Source: Zasmidium citrigriseum (Eukaryota; Ascomycota; Dothideomycetes; Mycosphaerellales; Mycosphaerellaceae). Taken from it: a stretch of 64,000 bases of DNA. Within the stretch, counting starts at the first letter, position 1. Each line of letters begins with the position of its first letter. The stretch is from positions 626,376 to 690,375 of the forward strand of contig NHNW01000009.1 in the NCBI GenBank assembly GCA_002786025.1. Direction: 5' to 3'. Position numbers and translations under genes: made by a program. Below the pieces are notes generated by a model that saw nothing but the letters and a program-made list of their open reading frames with translations, was not told the DNA's origin and made no database searches. Below are positions 10,956 to 20,487 of this stretch, piece after piece.

Positions 10956-11996
10956 TTACAGAAGCACCCCGCCGCCGACCCTGCATTTAGCGTATCGATC
11001 ACTCGACCAACTGTGTATGTCAAGAATCGCTTCCGCAAACGCCTCAGGTGCCTCAAGAGGAAATGCATGGCCCACATCATACGTCCGCCTCTCGTGATGC
11101 GCGGTGAAGTGGTGTTCGTGCGAAGCAGACCCTCCTGGTTTGAGAGGATCCTGAGATCCATCGAGTGTGATACAAGGAACATCGATTGCTGGCAGAGTTG
11201 CCAGTCTCTCCTCGAGGCTTTCTAAAACAAGGTCACCTTCCTCTGTGCCCGAGGCATGTCGATATGAATGAATGACGACGTCCACGAAGTCTTGATTTTC
11301 GAACGAATGTGCTGTACGGTCAAACTGCTCCTGAATGGCAGGACTATTTGGCGACCATTGATGCCAGAGCAACTGACAAAGCTCTCGTCTGTTTTCTCTC
11401 AGGCACTGTCTCCCACGCTCGGTTTGGAACAGATGCTGATACCACATGACACACTCCAAGGAAGGAGAGCAGGGTAGGCGCTGAGCGTTTCGATCGATAA
11501 TGTCGTACCCGGCATAGCAAACCAAGCCTTGCACACGCTCCGGCCATAGTGCTGTGGCCACGCAAGACGCCAGACCGCCCCAATCAAAGCCGCCGAGAAT
11601 GGCCTTTGGAACTTTGAGAGCGTCCAGCAGATCCTTCAAATCAGAGCCAAGAGCAGCCTGTTGTCCAGAGCGGAAAGTAGTGTCTGAGAGAAATCGAGTA
11701 GGGCCAAATCCTCTCAAGTAGGGCACGATTACTCGCGCACCCTTCGACGTGAGGTTCGGGACAACTTCGTCGTAAGCATGAGGGTCGTATGGGAATCCAT
11801 GGGAGAGGATAACGGGCCAGCCATCATCAAGGCCGTGTTCGTAGTAGGCGATCTCCAGCACGGATGTTCGAACTGTCTTGTAAGAACTGGTCATGATGGA
11901 GATGAGGTTTACACTTGGGGGAGTTTGAGATCTATCTTGAGACTTGATGGGTCTCCGTCTTGAGGCAGTGTCTGTCAAGGGTTTGTATGGGCTCAC
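10956..11996 (-). CDS. epoxide hydrolase-like alpha/beta hydrolase
   Basis: Alpha/beta hydrolase with an Asp nucleophile. HGFPYD forms the oxyanion-hole block, the nucleophile elbow is GGFDWGG with Asp as in epoxide hydrolases and haloalkane dehalogenases, and VGHAFP supplies the catalytic His. Two starts are possible: 11996 or, more typical for the family, the internal Met at 11894 (MTSSYKTV, 312 aa; nucleophile Asp104, His276). No intron is needed. The C terminus after AEAILDI (HSWSSDRY to VGGGVLL) does not look like a normal family ending. It falls in a short segment that recurs at about 19905-19962, and the decayed ABC transporter begins just beyond, so the 3' end was probably replaced by a rearrangement. 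Substrate unknown. Confidence 0.85.
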   Translation of the reverse strand: MSPYKPLTDTASRRRPIKSQDRSQTPPSVNLISIMTSSYKTVRTSVLEIAYYEHGLDDGWPVILSHGFPYDPHAYDEVVPNLTSKGARVIVPYLRGFGPTRFLSDTTFRSGQQAALGSDLKDLLDALKVPKAILGGFDWGGLASCVATALWPERVQGLVCYAGYDIIDRNAQRLPCSPSLECVMWYQHLFQTERGRQCLRENRRELCQLLWHQWSPNSPAIQEQFDRTAHSFENQDFVDVVIHSYRHASGTEEGDLVLESLEERLATLPAIDVPCITLDGSQDPLKPGGSASHEHHFTAHHERRTYDVGHAFPLEAPEAFAEAILDIHSWSSDRYAKCRVGGGVLL

Positions 11997-12402
11997 AAAC
12001 GCCCTTTCGCATTGCAGAGGTCATCGGAGTTCTGTCCACCTAGTCTAGATCCTGCCGGTCAGTAGGATTGAAACTTTCCGGCAATGAGAGCCTGCGACTC
12101 CGTCAGCTGAGCGGTCAGGGTGTTGCCGGGCTTGAAGGCCTGATGGCCCAGCGATCAAGTTGTTGTGAGAGAGATACAAGAGTTGTTGCAAGCGCGACCT
12201 CTCGCGATGTTGCCCAGGTGCAGGTGGTGATGTTAACCCTTATCGCGCAGCAGCTAGCCGTATTCGGCCCTCGTTACGAAATCGACAGAGCTAGCCCAGA
12301 GGCGTTTCTACGCGACTTTGAACATCAGAGTCTCTTCGCACGCCAGATCATCTCCCTTCATCGTGTGTCTGCAATTGCAAAGCAGCGTTGAAAGCGGCCA
12401 TC
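11997..12402. other. divergent intergenic region
   Basis: About 400 bases between the minus-strand hydrolase and the plus-strand PheRS gene. Open frames here are short and without motifs. It probably contains both promoters. Confidence 0.5.
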
Positions 12403-14146
12403 ATGGTCAAGCTGAGCTGCTCATCAGGCTCATCAATATGGGCTCTGCCAGCAGGACTGCGCTCCCTTTTGCGAAGCCGCATTGCGTGCAGCCGGAGCTT
12501 CTTGTCAACAGGTTAGTGCTACTCGCATCCTACCACCTTCGCCGTCCAGCATGAGAATGAGCATCTGCTGGACTATCGGGCATACACTGTTGATGTCGCA
12601 GCGATGTCGGACACAATGTTCATCAGTCGCAACGCTCTACATGGCGCGGTTGCTGCGGAGCATCCTTCACTCACCTCCCGTTGCTCGCATTCCATTGGCG
12701 GGAATAATTCTAGACCACTTCACATGCTGCGGCCAAACTCACTAACGCTCCGTCGAACTAGAAACCAAGCCATCTTCTGTGACCATCGATGGCAAGTCGT
12801 ACCCTGCTGATGACTGGAGTAACGTGCCGCCGTCAATCCTGACGCACTACGGTCGACAATTGCACTTGCAGCCGAACCACCCTCTGTCGATCACCAGGAA
12901 ATTGATTGAATCGCGATTCCCTGGCTTCCAGAATCACAACGACTTGAAGCCTGTTGTTACGGTCGGACAGAATTTCGACTCTCTGGGCTTTGCAGCAGAT
13001 CATCCTGGACGAAGCAAGACCGATACCTACTATGTGAACAAGAACACTGTCTTGCGAACACATACAACCGCGCACGAAGTCGATACCTTCCGTGCTAATA
13101 CGAGCAACGGGTACACAATCACTGCAGACGTATACCGCCGAGATGCCGTCGATCGGAGCCACTACCCTGTGTTCCACCAAATGGAGGGAGCACTGACTTG
13201 GGATCGCAACGACTTCTCAAGCCGAGAGGCATTGGTAAAGCAAATTCTGGACGACGCGGAGAAGATCCCGAAACACGACCTGGTTGTTGACGATCCCAAC
13301 CCAACGTTCCACGAAGTGAGAAATCCGCTACAGTCAGAGCACCACTCCCCAGAGGAAGCAGAAGCCGTGGCAACCCATCTGAAACGCTCCTTGGAGAACA
13401 TGGTCGTGGCCATCTTCTCAGAGGCCGACAAAGCTCTTGCGGCTGCTGGGCAGGGTGCAGAGGCTGAGCAAGAGCCATTGAAAGTCCGCTGGGTTGAAGC
13501 ATTCTTCCCACATACCTCACCTTCCTGGGAGCTCGAAGTTTGGTGGCGAGGGGACTGGCTCGAGGTTCTTGGCTGCGGCGTCATCGATCAACCACTACTG
13601 ATTCGTGCCGATGTTCCATCAAGGATTGGCTGGGCTTTTGGTCTTGGCCTGGAGAGACTGGCCATGCTGCTGTTTGGTATTCCAGACATCAGACTCTTCT
13701 GGAGCAAAGATCAACGATTTCTCGTGCAGTTCGATGAATCGAAGCCTGCGAAACGCTTCCAGCCCTTCAGCAAGTATCCTGCCGCCCCACGAGACGTTGC
13801 CTTTTGGCTGCCCAAGGCTGGTCCCATCATAACCGAAACGCCAGCGTCCGTGTCATCGGCACCCTCGCCTGCCGGAGGCCAACCAACAGAGCCTCCGACC
13901 ACAAGGGAAGCACCAGCGTTCCACGAGAATGATCTCATGGAAGTCGTCCGTAACACCGCAGGCACTGACGTGGAGGATGTGGCTTTGATCGATAGCTTCA
14001 AGCACCCAAAGACCGGACGCCAGAGCTTATGCTATCGCATCACATACCGAAGTTTAGAGAAGACTCTCACCAACGAGGAGGCCAATGCCCTACACGAGCA
14101 AATCCGGCAAGAACTCGTAACCCGTTTCGGGGTGGAGTTGAGGTGA
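12403..14146 (+). CDS. msf1: mitochondrial phenylalanyl-tRNA synthetase
   Basis: Monomeric mitochondrial PheRS, charging mt-tRNA-Phe in the matrix. Exon 1 is 12403..12511 and exon 2 is 12762..14146 (497 aa). Exon 1 encodes MVKLSCSSGSSIWALPAG and a following Arg/Ser-rich stretch without acids, a good presequence. It leaves one base (G) that joins AA to give Glu before TKPSSVTIDGKSYP, which fits the phase exactly. The catalytic core shows HLQPNHPLS, VFHQMEG, WVEAFFPHTSPSWELEV and FGLGLERLAMLLFGI. The C-terminal ferredoxin-fold anticodon-binding domain contains FSKYPAAPRDVAFWLP and ends RFGVELR. A Ser/Pro-rich insert of about 35 residues interrupts that domain. The 250-base intron is long for this window, so a second small exon cannot be excluded. 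Confidence 0.93.
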
Positions 14147-14289
14147 GGTACATCAAAGAAGCAATCTCAGCTCCTAAACCATATGTACAATACCATGTAA
14201 AGAATGCCAACCTGTACAGAATTCCCACCATCCCATTATGTCAACAAAGCATTGTGCCTCCAGGTGGTGCATGCCGACCTTGACGCTGA

Positions 14290-14790
14290 CGTGAAACCAT
14301 GGGGATGGGCGAAGTCTAGACATCTGTTCAACATCTGCACGTCTATCCCAGAATCTCAATAAATCGCTATGGCATCCAGTCGCTGTATGCCCCCTCCAGA
14401 GGAAAGCAAGAAGCAGTGGGGATGGCTTGCCTCTAGATAATGATACAGCCATCGCATCGCATGTTTCTCTCGGAATCTCGATCAGTAGCCAGGGCATTGA
14501 GTCGCCGCCCACCGCCCCCGAACGAAAGCAAGAAGTGATGGGGATGGCTTCCCCTTGGATGATTCAACCATCGCGTGTCTATCCCAGAATCTCAATAAGT
14601 AGCCATGGCATCCAGCTGTCCCATGCCAATTTGCCAACCCAAGAAGTATTGGCGATGGCTCATATGAAGATTCATCCAATTGCCACAAGTCTCTCAACAC
14701 CTCAACAAGCACCCATAGCATCACTTGTCACATACCCCAAGCAAGAAGCAATCAAGACGGCTTACTTGTCGTATATCTCCCCCAACAACT
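14290..14790 (+). repeat. degenerate tandem repeat, about 120-base units
   Basis: About four diverged units, each containing GGGGATGGCTT, an ATCCCAGAATCTCAATAA-like block, GCCATGGCATCCAG and AAGCAAGAAG. The clearest are near 14340-14420, 14430-14530, 14535-14650 and 14700-14790, with later units more eroded. The array ends about 140 bases before a small Cys-rich ORF. It could be an old minisatellite or a decayed element; no terminal repeats or transposase are seen. Confidence 0.7.
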
Positions 14791-14855
14791 CAACAAGTAC
14801 GGCAACCACTTGTCGTATACTACCCACAATCCAACACGTAGCAATAGGGAATGCC

Positions 14856-14861
14856 TATAAA
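14856..14861 (+). promoter_or_regulatory. TATA box of the type A small Cys-rich gene
   Basis: TATAAA (in gcctataaaaaatc) lies 77 bases before the ATG at 14933. The paralogous type B gene at 20488 has TATAAA 78 bases before its ATG, so the spacing is conserved. The stretch between is C/T-rich, as in many fungal 5' leaders. Confidence 0.55.
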
Positions 14862-14932
14862 AAATCCCATCTCCAGCCTTTTTCAACTCTCCCCTATCTC
14901 CCAAACCCCCGGCCTCCCTCCCAAAAACCACA

Positions 14933-15142
14933 ATGCGCACCTACTTCCGCTGCGGCCACACAGAACAACCCACCACCGACACCTGCCACCGGCGGTACGA
15001 AGCCGGACATCGGGAGCGGCGAGATCCCATAGGGGAGGATAAAGACTGCCGCATGCGCTGCGACTTTTGTAGAGAAAGTCGGAATTCGTTCTTGTTCCTG
15101 GTGGAGGCGGTGTTCGATGTATTGCGGGCTGTGAATGGTTGA
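14933..15142 (+). CDS. small Cys-rich protein, type A (69 aa), unrecognised family
   Basis: Intronless ORF starting MRTYFRCGHTE, with a Cys 11 residues after the CG cysteine and RCDFCRESR near residue 45. Spacing and flanking charged residues match the ORF at 6710-6934: RCG(D/H)xE, then an H..R-rich linker, then RC(E/D)FCR(D/E)(T/S)R. The C terminus FLFLVEAVFDVLRAVNG is an amphipathic helix. A TATA box sits 77 bases upstream and a CT-rich leader precedes the ATG, so this copy looks expressed. A role in metal binding is inferred from the cysteines only. No signal peptide is present. Confidence 0.6.
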   Translation: MRTYFRCGHTEQPTTDTCHRRYEAGHRERRDPIGEDKDCRMRCDFCRESRNSFLFLVEAVFDVLRAVNG

Positions 15143-15295
15143 TGATGGAAGTTGATTAAGCAATACACATTATACTACGCCAAACATACATGTATCTAAG
15201 TCGTCAATCAATCCCCAAGCCTAAGAATACTTTTCCTGCCAGCCAACACCACGCTTAAAAGCCAACAAGAAGAGATCCATCAAGCATATCATCCA

Positions 15296-16030
15296 CTATC
15301 GCCTCCGCGACCGTCCTCCACTCCTCCTATCGTCGCGCTCCCTGTCCCTCTCCCTGTCCCTATACTCCCTCTGCCTCTCGCTCCTCCGTCGACCATCCCC
15401 ATGCCCACCGACATGGGTCCCAGCACCAGCCCTAGTGGTCTCCAGCGTTGTGGTACTGTCAACCCTCTGCACCGTGGGCCTAGCACTTGGACGTCCACCA
15501 TCGCTGGGCCGTCGATGGAAGAGCCTCCTCGAGGTATCCCTTGCGCTCTCGGAGATCGCAGCAGGAGGCGCATCTTTGGCGAACGTCTTGGGGCGGGAGG
15601 GTTGAGCGTGCATGGATGAGGATGCCTCGCCGGAGTAGCGACGGCTTGGAGGTCGGTCGCCGCCGTCGGTGAAGCGGACGGATTTGCGTGGTGGAGAGGT
15701 TGGAGTGGCAGAAGTGTTGGTTGAAGGACGGCGACGGCGAGGAGGTGGGTCTTCTCGTTCTCGCCGGGGAGGTTCCGGTGGAGGGGGCGGAGGTCGACGA
15801 GAGGAGGAGTAGGAGTCTCCCCTAGAGCGGCGGTAGTATCGATCGTCGTCCCTCCTGCGGTCGCGATCGTCGACCGGGTAAGGGTGGATTGCAGAGCGCC
15901 GAGACATATCGCCAGGTCGTTGATACTGCGACGTCGTGTATTCTCTCGGGTAAGCGCTTGACGAGTACGCGTGGGAGGCGCGGCAGTTGTCTATATAGGC
16001 CTGCATAGCGTTCCTGTAGACCGTGGGCAT
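15296..16030 (-). CDS. hypothetical Arg/Ser/Asp-rich disordered protein (244 aa)
   Basis: Single-exon ORF from ATG at 16030. The N terminus MPTVYRNAMQAYIDNCRAS looks ordered. The rest is low-complexity: RDRRRDDDRYYRRSRGDS, a run of prolines, a PPRKSVRFTDGG block, and a C-terminal mixed-charge RD/RE repeat ending RRSGGRSRRR. Such RS/RD tracts are common in RNA-processing and phase-separating proteins, but no domain is recognised and no function is claimed. The frame is long and uninterrupted in a GC-normal region, and the short conserved-looking head argues for a real gene. Confidence 0.65.
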   Translation of the reverse strand: MPTVYRNAMQAYIDNCRASHAYSSSAYPREYTTSQYQRPGDMSRRSAIHPYPVDDRDRRRDDDRYYRRSRGDSYSSSRRPPPPPPEPPRREREDPPPRRRRPSTNTSATPTSPPRKSVRFTDGGDRPPSRRYSGEASSSMHAQPSRPKTFAKDAPPAAISESARDTSRRLFHRRPSDGGRPSARPTVQRVDSTTTLETTRAGAGTHVGGHGDGRRRSERQREYRDRERDRERDDRRSGGRSRRR

Positions 16031-16781
16031 CGTAGGAGGGTCCAGAGGGAGGCGAAGCGGTTAAGAAGGATCGATCGATGGCGGCCCTCAGGTAACGGGT
16101 ACGTGGATCTGTTAGAATTAGGAGCGGAAGGGTATCGTAGAGAGGAATAGAAAAGCTTATTGGCGATTGTTGTTACCCAATGAAGCTAGGAGTGGCCTGC
16201 GACAGGAGTATAAAAGAGGGAGAGTTTTGTGACAGGTGGTAAGGGTCATAGGAGGCTTGGTCGCAGGCAGCTGGGACCATCGAGGGAAAGAGACATGGAA
16301 GGCTGCAAACCTGCTTCGTATGATTGGAAAGACCCAGGGAATGGCGTTTGCCAGAATTGGAGCATGCTTGTCGATATCGTATGCGTTCGTGGCGGTTTTA
16401 TGGAGTTGTTCACAGGGATGTCACACCTATCTGCCGGCAGCTGTTGGTGTAGACCCTGCTTTTTGCAACGCGTTCGCAGCCACTGCTGCAGATTGACTCG
16501 GGAAGCTCCAGGGAAGGCCAAATCGCAGAACAGCCGGCATCGTGATTGTTGGTCGTGGATGACGACTGGTTCGTTTCATGATCTCTGCGGGTGTTCGATT
16601 GTTTATTGCTTGGATGCGTGGTTGGTCGTGCTCGTCAAGAGGCCTCTGCCCGTGAATACCCAAACTTTTGCAAACTCTTTCTGCTGCCCAACCGAGCTTG
16701 CCGCTCGTCAGGAGTGCGAGTGAGTCAAACATACTCACACGATCATGCTGGCAGTGCGGATGCTGCGCCTGCTTCGGGTAA
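16031..16781. other. intergenic region
   Basis: 750 bases between two minus-strand genes. Frames up to 164 codons occur on the plus strand without motifs. No supportable gene, RNA or repeat is seen. Confidence 0.5.
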
Positions 16782-17773
16782 TTACTCCTCGATTGTCTTC
16801 ACGACCTCCCAACCGCCCTTTAGTTTCTCCTTCCACAAGCTGACCCTGTTGTCGCCGCACGACACGGCCAAGACGTTGCCCGCCATGCTCCAGCTCACTC
16901 GCCAAACAACCACATCCAGGTTCAGCTCCTCGCTCTTCCACGCACTTGAATCGGCGATGTCTGCTCCGGCGGGAAGGGTCCATATCCGGACTGTGTGATC
17001 TTGTGAAGCGCTTGCGATGTATGACTTGGACAATGGGGTGGGTGACCATGCGACGTCGCGCACCCAGTCAGAGTGCCCCTGAAGTGTGCAGATGTTGTCG
17101 TAGCTCGCAGTTGTAGAGTTGAATGACCAGATCTTGACCATGTTATCCGAGCCTCCCGTCACAAATCTTCTTACTGGTGTCGTTGGCGCGGTTTGCGCGC
17201 TGGTCAGTTGGCCTGGAAGGATAGCGGGGCTCCACGAGACCGAGTTGACGCCCAAGCCGTGCGCGGGGAATATGGTGTGGGAGAAGGTGTTGTTCTCGAA
17301 TGTGAGGACGCTGACATTGCCGTCGCTGCTCGCAGCCGCCAAGTGGCAGCCAGTCTCGGGTGGTGACCAGGCAATGAGGTTGACCGAGGCGGTGTGGAGG
17401 GTGAATTCGTAGATGCGCTGCCACTGGCTGTTCTGTTCCCGCCAGATCAAGATGCGGCCGTCGTAGGAGCTCGATGCGAGGATGGTGCCGTACTTGGGGT
17501 GTGCCCAGGCTACCGACCAGACTGCGCCCTCGTGTCCCTTGAGTGTCTCGGTCAGGCGGTGTTGCTCGCCATCGATTTCGAAGATCTTGATGGTTTTGTC
17601 GGAGGAGCAGGTTGCGAGTCGTCGGCCGTAGTAGTCGAGGACCGCATCGTGCTGTTGGATCGATTGTCAGCTGCCATTGATTTACTCTACCCATTCCACG
17701 GCATCCATATGCATACAATCATATCATCGTGGCCTGAATTCGAGATGACTTGCGCCTGGGGTTGATTAGCCAT
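16782..17773 (-). CDS. sec13: SEC13, COPII coat and nuclear pore WD40 protein
   Basis: Six-bladed WD40 protein that pairs with Sec31 in the COPII cage and with Nup145C in the Y-complex; homologues also act in the SEA complex. Exon 1 is 17773..17717 ([19 protein letters not shown]) and exon 2 is 17651..16782, joining at [21 protein letters not shown], the characteristic SEC13 start. Total 308 aa. Later blocks are [69 protein letters not shown] and [13 protein letters not shown]. The length is normal. It is divergent from pex20 across 376 bases. Confidence 0.96.
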
Positions 17774-18149
17774 TGCTCTTGCCGCTGGAATTCCGCTTTC
17801 GTGTGAGGACTGTACCATGGTTGTGTATCTATGTCTTGTTCGAGTTGGAGGTGGGGGTCGTGTATGTCGGTCGAATGGGGAGTTGATTGTTGAATAGTTG
17901 TTGACTTGGACATTCTCCAAGCTACGTTTCAGGTCAGCCCTACCACGGTGGCCTAAACATACACCGGCACACCTGCCGCTTTGCGGATAAAGTCGGCCTC
18001 GGCACGTGAAAGAGCAAAGGCCGAGGTGGTGACGCCGCCGGCCGTGACAAACGACACGCCGTTGTCTATGAATCTTTGCCATGTGATCTTCTTCTCCTGT
18101 CTTGTCTTCTATCTGTGAGCGTTCTGTTCTTCTCGTAATATCAGCCAAC
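17774..18149. promoter_or_regulatory. shared divergent promoter region of sec13 and pex20
   Basis: 376 bases between the two ATGs, with no other convincing gene. A CACGTG palindrome is present at about 18003-18008 (ggcacgtgaaag). Because both genes are housekeeping and head to head, coordinated expression is plausible; this is inference. Confidence 0.5.
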
Positions 18150-19271
18150 ATGGCGGAGGCAATGTGCGGGCCCTCCAACCCGCTTCAGCAGTTCAAGCAG
18201 CAAACCGATATCGACCGCACCCTCCAGCAAGACCGTCTGTCCTCAAGACAAGGCCCAGCTCAAGGCTTCCGGTCACAGAATCCCAATACCGGCCTCCTAG
18301 ACCACGAGTTCGAAGCCTTTCAGGCTGGCGTAGAGCCACAAGTCCTCGATCATGTCCAGCCCTTTCAAAGACCCGCCGGCTTCGGTCCTCCAGCGCAAGG
18401 CCCATCGTGGGCTACAGACTTCCAGCGAATGCATATTTCGCCTCCACCCATGCAACAGCAGCCACAACACTTTCAGCCAGGACCGAGTACTGCCAACTGG
18501 ACTTCCGGCTTTCAGGACTACCTTGCACAAGCTGCACCGAAAGCCCAGACTTCCTCCCCCTCGCCACTCGCCTTTCAGCAAAGAGCAAGGGCATATGGCA
18601 ACTTCGGCTTCCAAAGCTCGTTCCCTCAGCAGAATTTCATGCCGACTACGCAGTCCAAGGGCAAAGAGCCAGTGGTAGCGGATCAATTCGATGAGGCTGC
18701 GTTTGCCAAGGCGTTTGATCAAGCACACGAGGATATGATGGGCGTGGAAGAGGAAGTGCAAAATCAGGACGGCATGCAAGAGGACAGCATCGAGGAGCTG
18801 GTTGAGAAGATTGAGCAAGCTGCGGAACAAGGTGCCTCGCAGATGTTGAACGAATCGAACCAAGATCTGGAGAATTTAGAGGAGTTCAATCCTGCTCGAA
18901 TGCATGGTGGCGATATCGAGCACGATCCTCAACAAATGCTGCATGAAGAGGCACAAGAGCAAGTAAGACCACAAGAAGACGACGATGCCCTAGCCGCCAC
19001 TGCACAAGAATTGCTCGAGAAGGTCGAGCATAACCAATCCGACAAATTCAAGAACAGCCAATTTCTTGGCTTAATGCGGAAGTTGAGAGACAGAGAAGTG
19101 CGAGTGGAAGGTGACAAGATGGTCGAGACTGTCAGTCGAACCCACACTCCCGAGCCCACCACAGCACCATCACTTTCCCAAACACACGCGCATTCATCTG
19201 CGACTTGCAAAGTCCCCGAATGCGACGTCTCAGATCACGAATTCGATCACTGGGAATCACCGTATACGTGA
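18150..19271 (+). CDS. pex20: PEX20, co-receptor for PTS2 peroxisomal import
   Basis: Pex20 pairs with the PTS2 receptor Pex7 and carries cargo to the peroxisomal docking complex. The start MAEAMCGPSNPLQQFKQQT carries the conserved N-terminal Cys used for export ubiquitination in the family. Tryptophan repeats of the WxxxF/Y type are visible as WATDFQ and WTSGFQDYL. An acidic middle follows, then LLEKVEHNQSDKFKNSQFL with LMRKLRDREVRVEGDKMV. The ORF ends HWESPYT (373 aa), a typical Pex20-like ending. Splicing of a possible intron near 19262-19306 would give a different short tail (HWESPQTPPPPPWQTTH), so the exact C terminus needs transcript support. Confidence 0.92.
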   Translation: MAEAMCGPSNPLQQFKQQTDIDRTLQQDRLSSRQGPAQGFRSQNPNTGLLDHEFEAFQAGVEPQVLDHVQPFQRPAGFGPPAQGPSWATDFQRMHISPPPMQQQPQHFQPGPSTANWTSGFQDYLAQAAPKAQTSSPSPLAFQQRARAYGNFGFQSSFPQQNFMPTTQSKGKEPVVADQFDEAAFAKAFDQAHEDMMGVEEEVQNQDGMQEDSIEELVEKIEQAAEQGASQMLNESNQDLENLEEFNPARMHGGDIEHDPQQMLHEEAQEQVRPQEDDDALAATAQELLEKVEHNQSDKFKNSQFLGLMRKLRDREVRVEGDKMVETVSRTHTPEPTTAPSLSQTHAHSSATCKVPECDVSDHEFDHWESPYT

Positions 19272-19327
19272 AAGCTGATTGCGTTCAACGCTAACATTGT
19301 GAGTAGGCAAACGCCTCCTCCACCTCC

Positions 19328-19672
19328 ATGGCAGACGACACACTAAACGCCTCTAGCACCAACCAGAACGCCAACAGGGTCTACTACGGCAAACCACAAC
19401 CCGTCCCTTTGCCGGCTCACACTGTCGATACCCGGCCTCCTGAATACGAGACGAGGATACCGACGCAGGAGCAGGATCACGATCCGGGCAGAATCAATCC
19501 AAACGATGGGCAAGACGTGGTCAACCTTCTGAACCAGCGTGGAGCAGTGACGGATGATATTGGTTAGTCCTCTCCTTAATCAACATCTTCAATATCTGAT
19601 GACGCTTGAGAATACCTCAACACATCTATCCCCGAGATGCTCTACGGACCCAACGGCACTCTCTCCCTGTAG
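19328..19672 (+). CDS. possible small gene downstream of pex20 (98 aa), unrecognised
   Basis: ATG at 19328 opens MADDTLNASSTN, continues RVYYGKPQPVPLPAHTVD and NPNDGQDVVNLLNQRG, then splices at 19562/19611 (donor GTTAGT, acceptor CTTGAG) to EYLNTSIPEMLYGPNGTLSL and a TAG at 19670. The splice keeps frame and the composition looks protein-like. No family is recognised. It begins 56 bases after pex20 and might instead be a trailing exon of that gene, though no phase-compatible donor was found. The same frame runs on past further stops with coding-like stretches to about 19962, so a decayed gene is another option. Confidence 0.35.
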
Positions 19673-20029
19673 CTCATGTACGCAAGCTGAGCAATCCCTC
19701 TCCCAGACTACGACCCTCAATTCGAAATGCCCTACCATGCCGCCATGACCCGCGTGGGACCTTCTCTGACTCCGTGAACAACAGACTCGGAGTTCCTCAT
19801 GACTTCTCCATTCTATCAACCGTGACGGCATCGCTCTGACACAGCGACTGCAGAATCGCTTCTTCCGACGGGCCATTATCGACCGTGGCCGAATGCGCAT
19901 GTCTATCGAACAGCGGCGGGGTGCTTCTTTAGAGAGGATTTCGAGAAGGAGGGGCTAGTGTAAGGGCTGGTTGTATATACCGCATAGCGAATGCACATAC
20001 TAGCAGGTACGATACATACCTTGCTTCAT
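19673..20029. other. gap with gene-like but stop-interrupted reading frame
   Basis: The frame continuing from the preceding small ORF reads PLPDYDPQFEMPYHAAM and, after more stops, YRTAAGCFFREDFEKEGLV. The last piece matches, at DNA and protein level, a segment at about 10925-10978 on the minus strand. This looks like remains of a gene, but the original cannot be named. Confidence 0.35.
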
Positions 20030-20039
20030 TTCTGATTTC

Positions 20040-20170
20040 ACGACAGGCCTCACTCCTAAGCTCACTCCTATCTTCACTTCTATCTTCACTTCTATCTTCA
20101 CTCCTATCTTCACTTCTATCCTCACTTCCAAGCTTTCTAAGCTCACTTCTCACCTCACTTCTGACCTCAC
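20040..20170. repeat. 12-base tandem repeat tract (CTTCACTTCTAT)
   Basis: Near-perfect 12-mers CTTCACTTCTAT/CTTCACTCCTAT flanked by diverged copies containing CTCACTTC. Read on the minus strand, the units are AAGTGAAG and AAGTGAGCT, the same cores as in the tract at 7160-7370. The minus strand is open and would encode a run of Arg-Ser-Glu-Asp. The tract ends about 320 bases upstream of a small Cys-rich gene. Confidence 0.8.
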
Positions 20171-20409
20171 TTCCAGATTGCCTCTCTATTCATCTATCTC
20201 TCTATCAAGAGGTTTGCTCTTATTCAACAAGTCGTAAAGGATTGTAGGAAGAATCGCAATCTCGATAGCACCGCTGATGACCCGATCCCAGCTTCAGCTT
20301 GATACTGCGAGCGGCAAACAATGCATCTAGCACGCATGGCTAGCACGATGGAATCGAAATACAATCGAGACAAGATATTTTGCGCGGCAAACGCTAGCTC
20401 CGTTTCCAC

Positions 20410-20415
20410 TATAAA
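20410..20415 (+). promoter_or_regulatory. TATA box of the type B small Cys-rich gene
   Basis: TATAAA in ccactataaaggcc, 78 bases upstream of the ATG at 20488. The spacing equals that of the type A gene at 14933 to within one base. Confidence 0.55.
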
Positions 20416-20487
20416 GGCCACCTACATGCCGACCCTTCAAACGCGCAAGCAACTCCTCCTACCTAAACTATACTATTCTTACTCACC

